Below, one piece after another: positions 8,905 to 18,048 of a stretch of DNA of 64,000 nucleotides; position 1 is the first letter of the stretch, and the number at the start of each line of letters is the position of its first letter. Location: assembly GCF_030440535.1 (NCBI RefSeq), contig NZ_CP047117.1, positions 868,001 through 932,000 of the forward strand, written 5' to 3'. Position numbers and translations under genes: made by a program. Below the pieces are notes generated by a model, which did not search any database, was not told the origin of the DNA, and saw only the letters and a list, made by a program, of their open reading frames with translations. Source of the stretch: Corynebacterium capitovis DSM 44611 (GTDB lineage: Bacteria; Actinomycetota; Actinomycetes; Mycobacteriales; Mycobacteriaceae).

Positions 8905-10236
8905 TCACCCCAGGGCGGGGTTGTAGCGCAAGCAGTTCCGAGAGGGCGCACATTCGGTGGCAATGCGGATGGATCCGGCAACCGCTGAAGCGTCGCGAAG
9001 AGCGTAAAGGCGCGAGACCGTTCGATCGCGGATATCGGTGGGGGACAAGGTGTTGACGTAGATCTTGGTGCCCCCCTCGAAGCCAGCGAGGGTGGACACC
9101 CGCCATTTCACGTTGACCCGCAGTGGCATGGGGAGGTCGAGGTCGATGGGCTTGTAGTGCCACTCCTCGTTGCTGGCCACGTCGGCCCCGGTAGCGGCAT
9201 GCGCCGCGTGCAGCATGTCGGAGAAGTCCCTCATCTCCTCAGAGCTCAGGTCCCACGGTTCCGTGGCCGCCGCTTTGGAATACACGCACAGGGAGGGGAA
9301 GCGGTGCCCGATGCCGGCCAGCATGATCGCGTGGTCGTTCTCTGCGATAACGAGGTTGTTGTAGAAGGCGTAATTTACAGCCCACTCGTTGTAGAGGTTC
9401 GCGTTTCGGCGCAGCTTCGAGATCTCCATTTCGGTCTGCACCCCCCGCTCGTCGATTGCCACGAGTTGTTTGTGCAGGTGGTCGAAGGACGCGCCGGCCG
9501 GGGCTAGCCAGTTTTGAAAAACGGCCACGTACGGCGCGTAGCGGTTGTTGTCGTAGAGATCCCGCATCGCGTCGATGGTCAAGGCGATGAATGCGTAGTG
9601 CTCCTCGGGGGTCAGTGAGCCGGAGGAGGCGAGCTGGGAGTCGTCTACGGCACCGTCAATGAAGTGGCGTCGGCCGATAATGACGTCGTGCCCGCCGGCG
9701 AAATACGAGGGCGCGAAGTTCGCGATATCCTCGCCGCTGAGCTCCCCATTCGGCTCCTTGCCGCTAGCCTTCAGCCGGGTGCGCACAATGTCGCCCACGT
9801 GCTCGCGCCCGGTGGGATCAGCGAGGTAGGTTTCCATCCTCTCTCTCTGGCTGTCGTTCATGGCGTAGCCGTAGTTTTTCCGCCAGTAGTCGAAGGAGAC
9901 GATTTCGAAAAGGTTCGGCACGCGCCGAAACTCGGGCGTCGTGTCACCCAGCTGGTGGGGCAGCAACCCCCGCAGAATCTCCCAGGACGCCCCATTGCGG
10001 ACGATACGGGACTTTTCGGGCGGGGTGCGCAGGAGATTGTCCTGACAAAAGCTGCAGGCGCATTTTTCCTCCCCGGGATCGAGCGGACGCGGTGTACGCG
10101 GCGGCACACTGAGCGGGCGCTGGGCCCGCCCGGGAATAGTCCACACTTCGGTGCCAGAAAACGGGTTGATTTGCTTGATTGTGCCGTCGGCCATGGTGGT
10201 CAGCGCGTCTCGGAACGAGTGCACGGGTTGGTTCAT
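8905..10236 (-). CDS. DUF4921 family protein (galactose-1-phosphate uridylyltransferase-like)
   Basis: A 443-aa protein with a GalT/HIT-like layout. A CACSFCQDN cysteine pair near residue 57 resembles a zinc site, and FDHLHKQLVAI carries the H-x-H-x-Q triad used by GalT-type nucleotidyltransferases. The family is common in actinobacteria but its substrate is unknown, so only a nucleotidyltransferase-like role is inferred. ATG 10236 is preferred to GTG 10242 because it sits 8 nt after TACCCT on the minus strand. It is divergent from the small gene at 10268. Confidence 0.78.
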   Translation of the reverse strand: MNQPVHSFRDALTTMADGTIKQINPFSGTEVWTIPGRAQRPLSVPPRTPRPLDPGEEKCACSFCQDNLLRTPPEKSRIVRNGASWEILRGLLPHQLGDTTPEFRRVPNLFEIVSFDYWRKNYGYAMNDSQRERMETYLADPTGREHVGDIVRTRLKASGKEPNGELSGEDIANFAPSYFAGGHDVIIGRRHFIDGAVDDSQLASSGSLTPEEHYAFIALTIDAMRDLYDNNRYAPYVAVFQNWLAPAGASFDHLHKQLVAIDERGVQTEMEISKLRRNANLYNEWAVNYAFYNNLVIAENDHAIMLAGIGHRFPSLCVYSKAAATEPWDLSSEEMRDFSDMLHAAHAATGADVASNEEWHYKPIDLDLPMPLRVNVKWRVSTLAGFEGGTKIYVNTLSPTDIRDRTVSRLYALRDASAVAGSIRIATECAPSRNCLRYNPALG

Positions 10237-10244
10237 GCCCACCG

Positions 10245-10261
10245 AGGGTATTAGCTAGCCT
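10245..10261. promoter_or_regulatory. Bidirectional promoter core between the DUF4921 gene and the gene at 10268
   Basis: Minus-strand -10 TACCCT (10245-10250) and plus-strand -10 TAGCCT (10256-10261) are separated by 5 nt. Each is followed by its start codon after 8 and 6 nt. The genes are only 31 bp apart. Confidence 0.6.
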
Positions 10262-10267
10262 TGCTGC

Positions 10268-10660
10268 ATGCCGTCCATCCACTTCGACGTCCTCGTCCCC
10301 GACGCCGCTTCCGCGGAGGTAGCGCAAGCGTTCCAACGGGCGTGTGACATCCTCGTCCGCCGCGGTGCGCTCATCTCCGGCGAGGTCAGCCACGAGCCTG
10401 CCCCGCTTCTCGACGCCGATACGACCGCCCAGCTCCAAAGGGCGTATGCGGAGGAGCGTGGAGAGGACCCCGGTGATGCGCGGGTTCACCGTTACAGCAT
10501 CAGTGCCGAAGGGGCCACGAGCTACAACAAACTGGCGATGGGCCTGTCTCGCGTGCTCACGCCGAAAGCGGCGCTTCCCGCTGACCCCGCCGCGCTGATG
10601 GATCAGGAGCGTTTTGAGGTCCCGGCGGTTTATCCCTGGACCGTGGCCGTGTTGAGGTAG
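10268..10660 (+). CDS. Hypothetical protein, 130 aa
   Basis: No function recognised. The protein starts MPSIHFDVLVPDA, has no signal peptide or membrane segment, is rich in Ala and acidic residues, and has a central YSISAEGATSYNKLAMGLSR stretch. Coding character (GC-rich third positions, compact spacing) and the 6-nt leaderless start after TAGCCT support a real gene. The last 31 nt overlap the 3' end of the convergent glycerate kinase gene, so the two C-termini share DNA on opposite strands. Confidence 0.7.
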   Translation: MPSIHFDVLVPDAASAEVAQAFQRACDILVRRGALISGEVSHEPAPLLDADTTAQLQRAYAEERGEDPGDARVHRYSISAEGATSYNKLAMGLSRVLTPKAALPADPAALMDQERFEVPAVYPWTVAVLR

Positions 10661-11775
10661 GCGATCGCCACATCCGCCCCTGCTCGTCGCAGCTGCTCCT
10701 CTAGGGAGGGATCATCGTTCAGCTCGACTCTGAGGACTCCGTCTGGGACCTCGACGGAGAACGAGCCAGCGACTACCGCGGCGGTGGTCCCAGCTTGCTG
10801 CACGATGTCGAGCACGGCAGAGGCCACCTTTCCCTCGGCCGTTTGCTCGTCGTAGCGCCCCTCGCCTGTGATGACCAGCGAGGCCTTCTGGGCGAGCTCC
10901 GCCATACCGGCGGCTTCGGCGACAACCCGCGCGCCGGAGACGACGGTGATGTGCTCGGTGTTCCCGTGCATGAGCGCGGACAGCCACGTCAGTCCGATGG
11001 CAACCCCGCCCGCGGCGCCGTACCCAGCGGCCTGCGGGTCGACACCGGTGACGTCGCACAAGTGGCCGAGGGCCCGGTCGAGCAGTTCAACGTCGTTGGC
11101 GTCCGCGCCCTTTTGCGGCCCGAAGATACGTGCCGCTCCGCGCTTCCCGGTGGCGGGGACGAGGGCGTCGGCAAGAAGCACCCACTCCATCGAGGCGGCG
11201 GGGATGTTCACACGGGCGGTGTCGAAATCCGCGAGGTCGACCAGGGCGGCGCCGCCTTGGTTCAGCGGATGGCCCGCGGAATCGAGAGGGTGAGCACCCA
11301 GAGCAACGAGGATGCCGGTTCCGCCGTCGACGGTGGCGCTCCCCCCGAGACCGAGCACGATCCGACGGGCCCCGCGCGTTTCGGCGTCGGCGATCAGAAC
11401 CCCCGTCCCGTACGTATCACCGGTGGTCGCAACGGGGTGATCCTCGAGCGCGTCCTGTACCGCCGGGAGTCCGGTGGCCGCTGCCACGTCAATGTAGGCC
11501 GTGGCTTCCTCGCGGTTGAAGGTGTAGCTCGCCTCGGTTAGGCGACCCGCCGCATCGGTTGTGGGAAGGGTGATGCGTTCGCCGTCGAAAAGCGAGGAGG
11601 TGCCCTCGCCGCCGTCGGCCATCGGAACAATGGTGATGTGCGCGTCCTGGATGATGCTGCGCACGCCTTCGCCGATCCACCGGGCGGCCTCTTCGGCGGT
11701 GGCGCTGCCTTTGAAGGCATCGGGCGCGACGATGACGGTGGGAGAGGGCGCGTCGGAGGAAGTGATCTGCGTCAT
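10630..11775 (-). CDS. glxK: Glycerate kinase (GarK/GlxK family)
   Basis: Phosphorylates glycerate with ATP, feeding it into lower glycolysis. Family landmarks: VIVAPDAFKGSATAEEAA at the N-terminus, IVPMADGGEGTSSLF, LGLGGSATVDGGTG and TGEGRYDEQTAEGKV. 381 aa, normal length. The start has a GGAAAG Shine-Dalgarno sequence about 5 nt before ATG, so unlike its neighbours it is not leaderless. Whether it makes the 2- or 3-phosphate is not decided by sequence. Confidence 0.93.
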   Translation of the reverse strand: MTQITSSDAPSPTVIVAPDAFKGSATAEEAARWIGEGVRSIIQDAHITIVPMADGGEGTSSLFDGERITLPTTDAAGRLTEASYTFNREEATAYIDVAAATGLPAVQDALEDHPVATTGDTYGTGVLIADAETRGARRIVLGLGGSATVDGGTGILVALGAHPLDSAGHPLNQGGAALVDLADFDTARVNIPAASMEWVLLADALVPATGKRGAARIFGPQKGADANDVELLDRALGHLCDVTGVDPQAAGYGAAGGVAIGLTWLSALMHGNTEHITVVSGARVVAEAAGMAELAQKASLVITGEGRYDEQTAEGKVASAVLDIVQQAGTTAAVVAGSFSVEVPDGVLRVELNDDPSLEEQLRRAGADVAIAYLNTATVQG

Positions 11776-11860
11776 AATTCTTTCCGTAGAAAAGTGTGAA
11801 ACCTGTGGTTAAACCATTTTAGCGTGGAGGCGGTTGACTGCTGGCGGGCGAGCATAAAGT

Positions 11861-13318
<1,458 letters not shown>

Positions 13319-13331
13319 GACACGAGCACAG

Positions 13332-13337
13332 TACTGT
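13332..13337 (+). promoter_or_regulatory. Leaderless -10 box of the sepIVA-like gene
   Basis: TACTGT, 7 nt before ATG 13345, in the 26-nt gap after gdhA. Confidence 0.55.
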
Positions 13338-13344
13338 AAAGAGC

Positions 13345-14073
13345 ATGTACCGCGTTTTCGAAGCCCTCGACGAACTCGTCCAGACCGTGGAGCAGGCCTA
13401 TGGCGTGCCCATGACCTCCAACTGCATGGTGCCGCGTAACCACGTCCTCGCTCTTCTCGACGACATCCGCAATGCGCTGCCGGTAGAAGTGGATGACGCT
13501 CAGGACGTGTTGGACAAGCAGGACGAAATTCTGCGCGGGGCCCAGGAAAGGGCGGACACGCTCATCGGGGACGCCGAGGATGAAGCACAGCGGATCATGG
13601 CCGACGTCCACAATCAAACCGAGAGCATGCTTTCCGACGCCGAGGCACGCTCCACCCAGCTTGTCTCCGATGCCGAAGACACCGCGGACCGCACGGTCGA
13701 CCGTGCCCGCGCCGACGCGGACTCGACGGTGAGCAGCGCTCGGGCAGAAGCGGATCGCCTTATCGAGGACGGCAACGCGCACTACCAGCGCAGCGTCGAC
13801 GAGGGTTTGGCGCAGCAGCAACGCCTCATCAGCGACTCCGAGGTCGTGCGTCGCTCCGAGGAGGAAGCGCACCGTCTTGTGGAGCAAGCCCACTCCGAGT
13901 CCTCTCGCCTGCGCGCGGAATGCGACGACTTCGTCGACGCTAAGCTCGCCGAGTTTGAGGAGTCGCTGTCCTCGGTTCTGCGAACCATTAGTTCGGACCG
14001 TTCGGCACTGCGACGGGGCGCCGGTATCTCCGGTGGGCCCTCTCGCCGTCGCCGGGATGAGCAGGACTACTAA
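13345..14073 (+). CDS. SepIVA-like DivIVA-family coiled-coil protein
   Basis: 242 aa, almost entirely charged coiled coil from about residue 50 to 215 (Asp/Glu/Ala/Arg heptads such as DEILRGAQERADTLIGDAED), with a globular N-terminal DivIVA-like region (LDDIRNALPVEVDDAQDVLD) and a basic tail PSRRRRDEQDY. In mycobacteria, the gene immediately upstream of DUF177-rnc encodes SepIVA, a division-site protein linked to septation and cell envelope synthesis. The same order here supports orthology. No membrane segment, so cytosolic and probably septum-associated. Confidence 0.8.
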   Translation: MYRVFEALDELVQTVEQAYGVPMTSNCMVPRNHVLALLDDIRNALPVEVDDAQDVLDKQDEILRGAQERADTLIGDAEDEAQRIMADVHNQTESMLSDAEARSTQLVSDAEDTADRTVDRARADADSTVSSARAEADRLIEDGNAHYQRSVDEGLAQQQRLISDSEVVRRSEEEAHRLVEQAHSESSRLRAECDDFVDAKLAEFEESLSSVLRTISSDRSALRRGAGISGGPSRRRRDEQDY

Positions 14074-14096
14074 ACCGTTGTAGGGTAGTGGCTGTT

Positions 14097-14615
14097 ATGG
14101 CTACGAATCCCTTCGTTTTTAACGTCGCCGAGGTAATCAACAGCGACGGGATGCCGGAGACGCTCACGCAGACCGGCCCTTCCCCCTCCCGGATCGGTCC
14201 GGAAATGATCGCACTGCCCGAAGGGGGAGAGGTCACCGTCGAGGCCACCGTTACCCCGCTTGGCTCGGGCGTGCTTGTCGACGCCACCGCGCACGGCACC
14301 CTCCAAGGCGAATGCGTTCGCTGCCTCGCCCCGTTGACCCCGTCCTTTTCCGCCACGGTAAGCCAGGTCTTCTCGGGCAGCGAGGACTTCATTGTGGGTG
14401 ACCCCTCCGATGAGGAGGACGTCCCAGCGATGGTGGGCGACACGGTCGACCTCGAGCAGGCATTCGTTGACGAACTGGGAATGACGTTGCCTTTCAACCC
14501 CACGTGTGAGCCCGAATGCGCCAACAGTGAGGATATGCCCAGCCCAGACGGGGTCTCGGGAGAGAGCAACAACCTCGTCGATCCGCGCTGGGCCGGTTTG
14601 GAGAAGTTCCTGTGA
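14097..14615 (+). CDS. DUF177/YceD family protein
   Basis: 172 aa, with the family pattern of a conserved CVRCLAPL segment (two Cys near residue 78) and an acidic middle part. The C-terminal half holds two more cysteines in CEPECAN, giving a possible four-Cys metal site. YceD-family proteins are tied to 23S rRNA/ribosome biogenesis and usually precede rpmF; here rnc follows directly, overlapping by GTGA. Start ATG 14097 is 10 nt after TAGGGT (14081-14086), so its leader would be at most a few nucleotides long. Confidence 0.83.
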   Translation: MATNPFVFNVAEVINSDGMPETLTQTGPSPSRIGPEMIALPEGGEVTVEATVTPLGSGVLVDATAHGTLQGECVRCLAPLTPSFSATVSQVFSGSEDFIVGDPSDEEDVPAMVGDTVDLEQAFVDELGMTLPFNPTCEPECANSEDMPSPDGVSGESNNLVDPRWAGLEKFL

Positions 14616-15379
14616 GCACACGCTCGCGGAAGGACCGGAAGGGCCGGAAGGACAAGGTCAGCCCCGAGGAAGCGTGGGAGGCCGCCTTCCTGGCGGTGGA
14701 TCACGCGCCCCTCCTAGCGCGTCTCGGCGCACCGGTGGACCCAGAGCTGCTCCGTCTCGCGCTGACGCACCGTTCGTTCGCCAACGAGCATGACCACCTA
14801 CCCAACAATGAGCGGCTCGAGTTCGTCGGCGACGCCGTTTTGGGTCTGTCGGTGGCCAACGAGTTGTTCGACCGCCACCCATCGCGGCCCGAGTCGGATC
14901 TGTCACCCATGCGCTCCCGTGTGGTCTCCCGCTATGCGCTCGCGGACGTCGCTCGCGAGATCGGGCTGGGAGACCACATCCTGCTGGGCAAGGGGGAGGA
15001 GGTCACCGGCGGCCGGGCCAAAGAATCGATTCTGGCCGACACAACCGAGGCGCTCCTCGGAGCCATTTACCGCCAAAATGGATTCGAGGTCACGCGCGCG
15101 GTCATCCTGCGCCTTTTCGCGGCCAAAATCGACGCGGCGCACTGGAACCGCGATTGGAAGACTGTCCTGCAGGAGCGCGTTGCGGAACTTGCCGGCCCGC
15201 AACCGGAGTACCGCGCCACCGTCACCGGCCCGGAACACGAACAGGTGTTTACGGCAGAGGTGCTCATCGGCGGCACGCCACGCGGGGTCGGGAGAGGCCA
15301 GAACAAAAAGACAGCTGAGCAAAACGCGGCCCGCGAGGCCGTCTTCTTCCTCCGCGACCACCCCGCGAGCATCGGCTAG
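14612..15379 (+). CDS. rnc: Ribonuclease III
   Basis: Double-strand RNA endonuclease for rRNA and mRNA processing. The RNase III signature NNERLEFVGDAVLGL lies near residue 65, the second acidic site DTTEALLGAIY near 150, and the C-terminal dsRNA-binding domain ends with KKTAEQNAAREAVFFL. 255 aa, normal. The GTG start overlaps the DUF177 stop, and the stop overlaps the mutM start (TAGTG), so DUF177, rnc and mutM are one coupled operon. Confidence 0.96.
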   Translation: MSTRSRKDRKGRKDKVSPEEAWEAAFLAVDHAPLLARLGAPVDPELLRLALTHRSFANEHDHLPNNERLEFVGDAVLGLSVANELFDRHPSRPESDLSPMRSRVVSRYALADVAREIGLGDHILLGKGEEVTGGRAKESILADTTEALLGAIYRQNGFEVTRAVILRLFAAKIDAAHWNRDWKTVLQERVAELAGPQPEYRATVTGPEHEQVFTAEVLIGGTPRGVGRGQNKKTAEQNAAREAVFFLRDHPASIG

Positions 15380-16200
15380 TGCCCGAGCTCCCCGAGGTTG
15401 AGGTCGTCCGCCGTGGTCTTCACGAACACCTTGTTGGGCGCACCTTCGATGCGGTGGACATCCTCCACCCGCGCGCGGTGCGTACCAATACTGTCTCCTT
15501 ATCTGAGGTCCTTCCCGGCCTGACGATCACCGGGACGGGCAGGCGCGGCAAATTTATGTGGCTGACCCTGTCAAACGAGGCGGCACTCGTCGTTCACCTG
15601 CGCATGAGCGGCCAGATGTTGGTCGGCGCGCCGGGAGTGGTCCAAAGCCCGCACCTACGTATCCGCGCCCTCCTCGGCGATGTCGAACTGGATTTCGTAG
15701 ACCAGCGCACATTCGGCTCGTGGCAGTATGCACCTCTTATCGACGCTCTGCCCGCCCCGGTCGCACACATCGCCCCGGACCCATTCGAGCCCAGTTTCGA
15801 CCCCGTTGCCGTGGCGCGCCGCATCCGGCGGAAAAACTCTGCGGTGAAAACGGTTCTGCTAGATCAGACGGTGGTCAGCGGCATCGGATCGATTTACGCC
15901 GACGAGGCGATGTGGGCCGCAGGTGTAAAACCTACGCGCAAAGCCCGTGCGCTCCGCCAGCGCGATGCGGTCGCGTTGCTCAGCGAGGCGCGTTCCGTCA
16001 TGGCCCGCGCGCTCGAGCAGGGGGGAACGAGCTTCGACTCACTGTACGTCAACGTCAACGGCGCCTCGGGTTACTTCTCCCGATCCCTGCACGCTTATGG
16101 GCAGGCCGGGGAGCCCTGCGCGCGGTGCTCAACTCCGATCGAGAAAACGGTAGTGAACGGAAGATCGAGCTACTACTGCCCTAAATGTCAAGTGCTTTAA
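15379..16200 (+). CDS. mutM: Formamidopyrimidine-DNA glycosylase
   Basis: Base-excision repair enzyme removing 8-oxoguanine and formamidopyrimidines. Starts MPELPEVEVV with catalytic Pro2 and Glu3; GIGSIYADEAMW follows at the helix-two-turn-helix, and the C-terminal zinc finger has C-x2-C...C-x2-C in CARCSTPI and YYCPKCQ. 273 aa. GTG 15379 uses the last base of the rnc stop. Confidence 0.96.
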   Translation: MPELPEVEVVRRGLHEHLVGRTFDAVDILHPRAVRTNTVSLSEVLPGLTITGTGRRGKFMWLTLSNEAALVVHLRMSGQMLVGAPGVVQSPHLRIRALLGDVELDFVDQRTFGSWQYAPLIDALPAPVAHIAPDPFEPSFDPVAVARRIRRKNSAVKTVLLDQTVVSGIGSIYADEAMWAAGVKPTRKARALRQRDAVALLSEARSVMARALEQGGTSFDSLYVNVNGASGYFSRSLHAYGQAGEPCARCSTPIEKTVVNGRSSYYCPKCQVL

Positions 16201-16211
16201 GCGACGTGCCG

Positions 16212-16217
16212 TAGTAT
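16212..16217 (+). promoter_or_regulatory. Leaderless -10 box of the amino acid symporter gene
   Basis: TAGTAT, 7 nt before ATG 16225. Confidence 0.6.
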
Positions 16218-16224
16218 TCCCACA

Positions 16225-17709
16225 ATGGACAAAGCTACCGAGTTCGTTGACGGTACCGTCAACGGCTTTATTTGGAACCTAGTCCCCTGGCTGCTCATCG
16301 CTGCGGGGGCGTACTTCGGCTTGCGCACGTTGCTTGTCCAGGTGCGGTTGTTCCCAGCCATGCTGCGCGCCGTCACCGAATCGCCGAAGGGACACGACGA
16401 GGACGAGGATTTCGGCGGAATCTCCGCGTTCAAGGCCTTCACCATTTCGGCCGCGTCGCGCGTCGGAACGGGAAACATCGCGGGCGTGGCTCTCGCGATT
16501 TCCGTGGGAGGCCCCGGTGCTGTCTTCTGGATGTGGATGATCGCCATCATCGGTGGCGCTACCTCGTTCGTTGAATCCACGCTGGCGCAGCTGTGGAAGA
16601 CCAGGGACGACAACGGCAACTACCTGGGCGGCCCGGCTTATTACATGACCCGGGGGCTGGGCTGGAAGCCGCTGGCGGTCGTGTTCGCCGTGGCACTGAC
16701 CTTCACCTACGGGTTTGTCTACAACGCCATCCAGACCAATTCCATCGTCGAGGCCGTAGGTGGGTCGCTGAACAACGACTCAAACGCCCTCAAACTGGCC
16801 GTGGCGGTGATTATCGCCGCCTTGACCGCGGCCATCATCTTCGGGGGTGTGACGCGCATTGCCAACGCTACCCAGATCATCGTGCCGTTCATGGCTGGGG
16901 CGTACATCCTGATCGGGGTGCTCGTCATCGTGCTGAACATTCGCGAGGTCCCGGGAATGATCGAACACATCGTCGGCCATGCTCTCGGCCTCCAGCAGGT
17001 CTCGGGCGCAACACTTGGAATGGCGTTTATGTGGGGGATGCGCCGCGGCCTGTTTTCCAACGAAGCTGGGCAGGGCTCCGCGCCGAACGCCGCCGCAACA
17101 GCGACCGTGTCTCACCCCGTCAAGCAGGGATTGGTACAAACCCTTGGCGTGTACTTCGACACCCTGGTGGTGTGCTCTATCACCGCGTTCATCGTCCTGC
17201 TCGGCCCCGAGGTGGCCTACGGCAAGGAGGATATCCAGGGCGCGTCGCTGACGCAGACCGCTCTGGCCGATTCCGTGGGTGCGTGGGGTACCCATTTCAT
17301 CACCTTTATCCTCTTCTTCCTGGCGTTTTCCTCGGTGATCGGGAACTACTACCTGGCGCAGGCGAACGTCGAATATCTCTCCCGCTCCAAGGCAGTGATG
17401 GTAGTCTTCCGCCTTGGCGTCATCGGATTCGTCTTCTTCGGTGCGTTTGGCTCGGTGCCACTCGTGTGGGCGCTCGGCGACACGATGGCCGGCACCATGG
17501 CCACCATCAATATCATCGCTATCGTGCCGCTTGGCGGGGTAGCCATCAAACTGCTGAAAAACTTCAATGAGCAGCGCCGCAGCGGCATGGACCCGGTGTT
17601 CCACCGCGACATGCTGCCCGAGTTGAAAAACGTGGAGGCGTGGGACGGTAGCGACCCGGTGACGCGGCGTAGCCGGGAAGACCGCATCAAAGAGAAGAAC
17701 CATGGCTAG
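16225..17709 (+). CDS. AGCS-family alanine/glycine:cation symporter
   Basis: 494-aa polytopic membrane protein of the alanine or glycine:cation symporter family, importing small neutral amino acids with sodium or protons. The family segment ASRVGTGNIAGVALA lies near residue 90, FVESTLAQLWKTRD near 113, and GMRRGLFSNEAGQGSAPNAA near 275. About ten hydrophobic helices can be drawn. Its last 8 nt overlap acyP, although the two functions are not obviously linked. Substrate is inferred from the family only. Confidence 0.9.
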   Translation: MDKATEFVDGTVNGFIWNLVPWLLIAAGAYFGLRTLLVQVRLFPAMLRAVTESPKGHDEDEDFGGISAFKAFTISAASRVGTGNIAGVALAISVGGPGAVFWMWMIAIIGGATSFVESTLAQLWKTRDDNGNYLGGPAYYMTRGLGWKPLAVVFAVALTFTYGFVYNAIQTNSIVEAVGGSLNNDSNALKLAVAVIIAALTAAIIFGGVTRIANATQIIVPFMAGAYILIGVLVIVLNIREVPGMIEHIVGHALGLQQVSGATLGMAFMWGMRRGLFSNEAGQGSAPNAAATATVSHPVKQGLVQTLGVYFDTLVVCSITAFIVLLGPEVAYGKEDIQGASLTQTALADSVGAWGTHFITFILFFLAFSSVIGNYYLAQANVEYLSRSKAVMVVFRLGVIGFVFFGAFGSVPLVWALGDTMAGTMATINIIAIVPLGGVAIKLLKNFNEQRRSGMDPVFHRDMLPELKNVEAWDGSDPVTRRSREDRIKEKNHG

Positions 17710-17986
17710 GATCCGTCTGACCGCTTTCGTCCACGGCAACGTCCAGGGGGTTGGATTCCGGTGGTGGACGCGATCGCGTGCGCTGGAGCTCGGCCTTGCG
17801 GGCCACGCCACAAACCTTGCCGACGGCAGGGTGTGCGTTGTGGCCGAGGGGGATGCGGGTGACGTCGAAAAGCTCCTTGAGCTTATTCGGGAGCAACCCT
17901 CGTCGCGGTCGCGGCCGGGGTGTGTTGACCTCGTCGTCGAGCAGTACGGGGATGTCCGCGGCGAGCGGGGCTTCGAGGAGCGCTGA
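17702..17986 (+). CDS. acyP: Acylphosphatase
   Basis: Small (94 aa) hydrolase of carboxyl-phosphate bonds. The active-site signature is clear: VHGNVQGVGFRWW with the catalytic Arg, then GLAGHATNLADGRVCVVAEG with the catalytic Asn. The start overlaps the end of the symporter gene, so it depends on that transcript. In many actinobacteria acyP precedes smc, as here. Confidence 0.92.
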   Translation: MARIRLTAFVHGNVQGVGFRWWTRSRALELGLAGHATNLADGRVCVVAEGDAGDVEKLLELIREQPSSRSRPGCVDLVVEQYGDVRGERGFEER

Positions 17987-18035
17987 GGCGCTAGACCCAC
18001 CTAGCGCGGGTCCCGACGAATGGGCCGTAGCTCTG

Positions 18036-18041
18036 TAAAAT
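18036..18041 (+). promoter_or_regulatory. Leaderless -10 box of smc
   Basis: TAAAAT, 7 nt before ATG 18049. Confidence 0.65.
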
Positions 18042-18048
18042 CGCAGCA

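Noticed and set aside
7634-9163. A 509-aa version of the M20 protein
   Set aside because: The first 92 codons are Arg/His/Pro-rich shadow of the DUF4921 gene; the family N-terminus and -10 spacing fit ATG 8887.
14081-14086. TAGGGT as a leaderless -10 box of the DUF177 gene
   Set aside because: The spacing to ATG 14097 is 10 nt, outside the 6-8 nt seen elsewhere, so it was not counted in the leaderless set, although a very short leader is possible.
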